Assembly: GCA_035293245.1 (NCBI GenBank)
Contig: DATDOO010000033.1
Coordinates: 1-12,025, forward strand
DNA from: DATDOO01 sp035293245
GTDB lineage: Bacteria; Pseudomonadota; Gammaproteobacteria; Methylococcales; Methylococcaceae
Length of the DNA: 12,025 nucleotides
Reading direction: 5' to 3'
The notes under the pieces: generated by a model
Seen by the model: the letters and a program-made list of their open reading frames with translations, nothing else
What the model was told of the DNA's origin: nothing
Database searches by the model: none
Shown here: positions 9,064 through 12,025 of the stretch, piece after piece
Position numbering within the stretch: the first letter of the stretch is position 1
Layout of the letters: each line of letters begins with the position of its first letter
Made by a program: the position numbers and the translations under genes

Positions 9064-10533
9064 TTACAGGCCGGTAGCCGGAACCGAAGTACCCGGATCG
9101 TAAACCTGCGGCAGACGACAATTGTCCAGCGTGTTGCCGTTGGCAGCGTGGCTGTATCCCCACACCGGCGCCGCCGTGGTGAACGGCACGGTCGCAGAGG
9201 TGGTGTTGGGCAGGGTCGCCAGGTAGCCGGTCTCCAGACCCGCATAGGTGAAGGCCGCGTTGCGCGCGGCGATGGACGTCGGGTTGGCGGCGTTGGACAC
9301 GATGGCCTCGGCAATCTTCAGCTTGCCGCCGGACAGCGGATTGCTGACCGTGGACTTGCGCCACTGGAAGGTCTGCTCCACCACGATCGGGTACTTACCC
9401 TCGGCGGCGTTCTGCAGGGAAGGCGACACGCCGTCCACTTTGATCCAGCGGAAGTTGCGCGTGCCGCTCGGCTTGCTTTCCACCGACAGCAGGCCAATGG
9501 CATAGTTGCCGGCGGTGTATTGCGTGTTTAGGCAAGTGCGCACGTCGCCCGAGGTGCTGTTCTCGAACACGTTGAAACCGTCATGCCCGCCCATGGAAGC
9601 CCCCGACAAGGCGCCCTTGCAAGGATTGTCGAGAATTTTCACGTTGTAGCTGGCCTGGGTGCCGGAGCCGTTGACGCGGCGGCACAGCTTCGGCGCGGTG
9701 TCGCCCGACGTGGGCATTGCCAGACCGGGAACACCCAACTGGCTCCAGTCGGCCAGAACGCCGGTCATGACGGAAGCAATGGCGGACTTAGCCAGACTGG
9801 GCATGCAGGATTCCAGATCGCGGTTGGCCGCGCTGTCGTCGCAGGTTGCGTCCAGCGTCAGGTTGGCGATCATGGCGTCCTGCAAGGCATCGCGGAAGTT
9901 CAGGGTCACCGGCATGCCGAAGATCAGGGCGGCGGCGGACTTGACTTCCAGATTGGCCACATCAACGTCAGTCATCGGGAAATTGACCCCGGCGAGGACC
10001 GCATCGGCTTCGCTGGGCGTGTTGTCGACATTGCGGAAAATGCCCGGATCCACGTCGGAGACACCCACGTCGGACGTGACGGAAGTCAGGCCGGTGCAGT
10101 TGTAAGTGGCGCCGGCAACCGTGGAACCCGCCGTGCAGGTGGATTTGTCGATGCCAGAAATGGCCATGTCGCGGGCCAGGGGCTGCACGCCCAAAGCCGA
10201 ACCGCCGTGGGAACGCTTGAAGATCAGCACCTTGATGAGGCCGTCGCCGTTGGTGTCCGTCAGACCCGGCACCTTGCCGGCGTCGGTTTTGCAGCTTACT
10301 GCACGGTAGTCGGACTTGCTGTTGTTGTAGGACCACACGTCGCGGTCGCTCAGGCACAAGCCAGTTGCACCGGTGTTGAACAGCGCCTCGACGGCGTCGT
10401 CCTGGGCGGATGCGCCGGAAATGCGCAGTTCGTAGTCGTAATTTTCGCTCGGGCCGTAAGCAAATGCGGCGCCGGCGAAGGCGGACAGGCCGAGTGCGGA
10501 CAGCACGGCCAGAGTCAGTTTGTTCGTTTTCAT
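9064..10533 (-). CDS. Secreted PstS-like periplasmic-binding-fold protein, cysteine-rich
   Basis: 489 residues from the ATG at 10533. I prefer this to the ATG at 10545 because GGGA (10540-10543) stands 6 nt before it, the upstream ATG has no ribosome site, and the protein then begins with a clean signal peptide (MKTNKLTLAVLSALGL..AFA, cleavage near residue 25). Two features recall phosphate-binding PstS-type proteins: RISGASAQDDAVEALF just after the signal (from residue 37; compare the ISGAxA start of PstS) and RVNGSGTQASYNV (NGSGT at 288-292; compare the SGT anion-binding loop). There are ten cysteines, mostly in small loops (LCL, SCK, TCT, NCT, TCD, SCM, LCR, PCK, TCL, NCR), suggesting several disulfides. 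DTNGDG resembles a calcium loop. No ABC permease or ATPase is nearby, so an orphan binding or surface role is as likely as transport. It starts 71 nt after the sorting-tail gene and is probably co-transcribed with it. The ligand is unknown. Confidence 0.85.
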   Translation of the reverse strand: MKTNKLTLAVLSALGLSAFAGAAFAYGPSENYDYELRISGASAQDDAVEALFNTGATGLCLSDRDVWSYNNSKSDYRAVSCKTDAGKVPGLTDTNGDGLIKVLIFKRSHGGSALGVQPLARDMAISGIDKSTCTAGSTVAGATYNCTGLTSVTSDVGVSDVDPGIFRNVDNTPSEADAVLAGVNFPMTDVDVANLEVKSAAALIFGMPVTLNFRDALQDAMIANLTLDATCDDSAANRDLESCMPSLAKSAIASVMTGVLADWSQLGVPGLAMPTSGDTAPKLCRRVNGSGTQASYNVKILDNPCKGALSGASMGGHDGFNVFENSTSGDVRTCLNTQYTAGNYAIGLLSVESKPSGTRNFRWIKVDGVSPSLQNAAEGKYPIVVEQTFQWRKSTVSNPLSGGKLKIAEAIVSNAANPTSIAARNAAFTYAGLETGYLATLPNTTSATVPFTTAAPVWGYSHAANGNTLDNCRLPQVYDPGTSVPATGL

Positions 10534-10567
10534 GCTAAATCCCATTTTGGTTGTTGCTTCTCAAATC

Positions 10568-10588
10568 CCCTCTCCCCTGGGGAGAGGG
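10568..10588. repeat. Short GC-rich hairpin (CCCTCTCCCC/GGGGAGAGGG)
   Basis: A 10-nt perfect inverted repeat around a single base (10568-10577 and 10579-10588), flanked by CCCTCACCCTT on the minus strand. This CCCTCACCCT...CCCTCTCCC pattern resembles a small extragenic palindrome common in proteobacteria, from memory. It lies in the 70-nt gap between the sorting-tail gene (stop at 10604) and the binding-protein-like gene (start at 10533). It has no strong U-run on the minus strand, so it is more likely a stability or attenuation hairpin than a full terminator. Confidence 0.75.
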
Positions 10589-10603
10589 AAAGGGTGAGGG
10601 TTT

Positions 10604-11461
10604 TTAAGCGGCCGCCTTGTTCTTGCGGCTACCCAGGCCGATGAAACCCAGCAGGCTGGAACCCAGCAGCCACACGGCGCCCGGAACCGGAACCGGCGCG
10701 GCGGAACCGTAGGTCAACACACCGTTGCTGGCCAGATGGAAGTTGCCGAACAGCCTCATGGCGTCGCCATCGCTCGTACCCGCCGTGCTCAGCTTGGCGC
10801 CGAAGAACCAGAACGCCAGGTCGGTACCGATGGTGCCTTGCGTATCCATGCCGGCTACCTTCGAAGCGATGTTGCTGCCCCAAGTACCAGGAACCCAAAC
10901 CGTGCTACTGGAATCCGCGGTCGTATAAGCAGCGTTGACGGCGTTATTATTGGTAGGATCAACCAAGGCGTTGAACGCGCCGAAACGGCTGTTGATCGCG
11001 TTCATCGGGCCGGTACCGCCGTCCATAGTGGACAGGAACTGAGTGCTGGTGAAGCCATCCAGAGTTGACTCGGCCAGGTTGCTGGTGACCATGTAACCGA
11101 ATGAAGCGGTGTTCCTTCCGGACGTTTCATTCAGCGTACCCGTGTTGGTCGTATTGCGGCTGTAAGCCACGACGTCGTAACGGATATTATTGCCGCTGCC
11201 GATACCAAGGGCGCTGAAATCGCTACCAAAAAGGGCGCCCAAATCCCAGGTCAGCAGCCCGGAAGTCATAGTGCGCAGGATTGCAAAACTGGAGCCCAGA
11301 TCGGCCACGAAAGTACGACCCGCAGTGTAATCGTGGATGTTCAGCATCAATTCGCTGGGTGCGGCGGTCGTACCAAGCGTGGGAGACGTAACGATGTCGG
11401 CCTGGGCGGAAGTTGCACCCAGAGCTAGGGCCAGACCGGCCACAATTGCTTTAACTTTCAT
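10604..11461 (-). CDS. Secreted protein with VPxP/PEP-CTERM-type sorting tail
   Basis: 285 residues from the ATG at 11461. GAGGAA (11469-11474) lies 7 nt upstream and the protein opens with a typical signal peptide, MKVKAIVAGLALALGATSAQA; a longer reading to 11605 would run through the riboswitch terminator and is rejected. The C-terminus has the three-part PEP-CTERM-like layout: a VPVPG motif, a hydrophobic stretch (AVWLLGSSLLGFIGL), then basic GSRKNK and AAA. Proteins with such tails are processed by an exosortase/archaeosortase-type enzyme and end up at the surface or in the exopolysaccharide; no such enzyme is in the window. The mature part has no cysteine, is rich in Ser, Thr, Asn and Gly, and matches no enzyme family I recognise. 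It is the first gene after the cyclic-di-GMP-type riboswitch and terminator, 108 nt upstream, so it is the direct regulatory target. Confidence 0.9.
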   Translation of the reverse strand: MKVKAIVAGLALALGATSAQADIVTSPTLGTTAAPSELMLNIHDYTAGRTFVADLGSSFAILRTMTSGLLTWDLGALFGSDFSALGIGSGNNIRYDVVAYSRNTTNTGTLNETSGRNTASFGYMVTSNLAESTLDGFTSTQFLSTMDGGTGPMNAINSRFGAFNALVDPTNNNAVNAAYTTADSSSTVWVPGTWGSNIASKVAGMDTQGTIGTDLAFWFFGAKLSTAGTSDGDAMRLFGNFHLASNGVLTYGSAAPVPVPGAVWLLGSSLLGFIGLGSRKNKAAA

Positions 11462-11568
11462 TTCCAAATTCCTCGTCAAAGATAGGTTGTATCCAAAGCC
11501 CGATCGGGACGTTGTTCCCGGACAAGCATGGAGCGGTGCAGCGGCAACCCGCGAAAAACCTTGCACAC

Positions 11569-11612
11569 AAAAAAGCCAGGTTGCCGCTTGAATCGCTCGT
11601 GGCAACCCGGCT
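11569..11612 (-). terminator. Riboswitch expression platform: intrinsic terminator
   Basis: On the minus strand, AGCCGGGTTGCC (11612-11601) pairs with GGCAACCTGGCT (11585-11574) as 12 pairs including one G-U, with a 15-nt loop, directly followed by a run of T (six in all, 11574-11569, the first paired). It is a textbook intrinsic terminator placed before the sorting-tail gene. Its 5' arm is the conserved 3' core of the aptamer, so the aptamer and terminator cannot form together. This predicts read-through when ligand is bound (ON switch). Confidence 0.9.
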
Positions 11613-11677
11613 GTCTTCGACGTGCAAAGACCCGTGGCTTTCCGACCCCGCCTCGCGACGAGTGTGGCTTACGCAGC
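11595..11677 (-). promoter_or_regulatory. Cyclic-di-GMP-I (GEMM)-type riboswitch aptamer, divergent
   Basis: The minus-strand sequence has the landmarks of class I cyclic-di-GMP riboswitches: a hairpin CTCGTC-GCGA-GGCGGG capped by a GNRA tetraloop, then TCGGAAAGCCACGGGTCT, a short GTCTT/AAGAC stem, and AGACAGCCGGGTTGCC. The closing P1 helix is GCTgCGT (11677-11671) with ACGAGC (11600-11595), six pairs around one bulged G. By my alignment to the Vc2 aptamer (numbering from memory), the ligand-contacting G20, A47 and C92 are kept, while the G21-C46 pair is replaced by C-G. The usual GGCAAACC segment therefore reads GCCACACT, and the tetraloop is GCGA rather than GAAA. It precedes a secreted sorting-tail protein, a reasonable target for cyclic-di-GMP control. 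A relative binding another cyclic dinucleotide is possible but G20 argues for cyclic-di-GMP. Confidence 0.82.
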
Positions 11678-11687
11678 TTTATCCTAG

Positions 11688-11731
11688 GTTGAACGGGTTC
11701 CCTGACTCCCTGTCGAGGGAACCTGTTCAAC
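11688..11731. repeat. Strong 16-bp inverted repeat upstream of the riboswitch
   Basis: Arms GTTGAACGGGTTCCCT (11688-11703) and AGGGAACCTGTTCAAC (11716-11731) pair over 16 positions with one exception, around a 12-nt loop. The exception would be a G-U wobble in a plus-strand RNA but an A-C mismatch in a minus-strand RNA. It ends 11 nt before the aptamer. It has no adjacent T-run. It may be an operator, a terminator-like relic or a small repeat; function unknown. Confidence 0.7.
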
Positions 11732-11739
11732 GTTCCGAC

Positions 11740-11751
11740 ATCCGGCCGGAT
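11740..11751. repeat. 12-bp perfect palindrome ATCCGGCCGGAT
   Basis: A self-complementary 12-mer upstream of the 16-bp inverted repeat. It could be an operator half-site pair for a dimeric regulator of the riboswitch transcript, but a GC-rich palindrome of this length can also arise by chance. No further support is visible. Confidence 0.4.
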
Positions 11752-11779
11752 CGCCGTCCTTTTTGGCTGGGCGTAAGTT

Positions 11780-12025
11780 AAGGGTCGCGTGTTACGAAAC
11801 GGTTACGGGCAGGTAATCGTTCGCCTAAGATTTCGTGACAAATCCCACCCCTATCCACGGAAATTCCACAAAAGGGGACGTAAAAAAGGGGACGGCAGCG
11901 GCTTGGCAATGCCGCACATTCTAGTGGGTGGGATTCCCACCCGGATAACCGCTAGCCACGGGTCCGGTATCGAGCCTTGCAGTTGGCGCGGCGACGCGCC
12001 GATTGATGCGTAGGTACGAAAGCAG
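11780..12025. other. Non-coding upstream region, no gene recognised
   Basis: I see no credible gene here; a 74-codon plus-strand frame (11789-12013) has no ribosome site and no recognisable protein. The stretch holds a tandem pair of AAAAGGGGACG (11870-11880 and 11884-11894), a GGGTGGGA-T-TCCCACCC palindrome (11926-11942) whose left part is the inverse of AATCCCACCC at 11841-11850, and a GGCGCG-GCGA-CGCGCC hairpin with a GNRA loop (11985-12000). No clear sigma-70 or sigma-54 promoter for the minus-strand transcript could be picked out by eye, though it should start somewhere between here and 11680. Confidence 0.6.

Noticed and set aside
9583..10644. 353-codon plus-strand frame opposite the binding-fold gene
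   Set aside because: Mirror of a gene with signal peptide, ribosome site and terminator on the minus strand; it also runs into the next intergenic repeat.
11462..11605. Upstream extension of the sorting-tail gene to 11605
   Set aside because: It would start inside the riboswitch terminator and has no ribosome site, and the signal peptide and a GAGGAA box fit the ATG at 11461.
11676..11710. Possible -10 box (GATAAA near 11680) for the riboswitch transcript
   Set aside because: No matching -35 at a suitable distance; too weak to call.
11870..11894. Tandem AAAAGGGGACG pair as a mobile-element trace
   Set aside because: Only two short copies and no transposase or terminal repeats in the window; noted in the region description but not called as an element.

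Overview
The window reads as part of the chromosome of a GC-rich Gram-negative bacterium, most likely a beta- or gammaproteobacterium. The evidence is an outer-membrane two-partner secretion (TPS) system, an exported protein with a VPxP/PEP-CTERM-type sorting tail, a cyclic-di-GMP-I-type riboswitch and several small palindromic repeats of kinds common in proteobacteria. A methanotroph of the Methylococcales would fit the sorting tail and the repeats, but that is a guess. All genes lie on the minus strand, so the window is transcribed from right to left. I found no convincing plus-strand gene.

Layout in transcription order. (1) 11462-12025 is non-coding. It holds small palindromes, a strong hairpin (11688-11731), a divergent cyclic-di-GMP-I-type aptamer (11595-11677) and an intrinsic terminator (11569-11612) whose 5' arm is the 3' core of the aptamer. 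(2) 11461-10604 encodes a small secreted protein with a VPVPG...RK sorting tail. (3) 10533-9064 encodes a secreted, cysteine-rich protein like a periplasmic binding protein (PstS-like), followed by an intrinsic terminator (8971-9009). (4) 8820-7213 encodes the TPS outer-membrane transporter (TpsB, FhaC/ShlB type). (5) 7110 to beyond base 1 encodes the huge TPS exoprotein (TpsA, filamentous-haemagglutinin type). It is open for 2370 codons and runs off the left edge, so its C-terminus is not visible.

How the parts may work together. If the aptamer binds cyclic-di-GMP, folding should hide the terminator's 5' arm and allow read-through, so high cyclic-di-GMP would switch on the sorting-tail protein and probably the binding-protein-like gene behind it. 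The TPS pair follows on the same strand after a terminator. Together these look like a surface or biofilm island, but only the riboswitch-to-first-gene link is directly supported by sequence; the rest is inference from proximity. Each of the three intergenic gaps contains a different short palindromic repeat, which may tune expression between neighbours.
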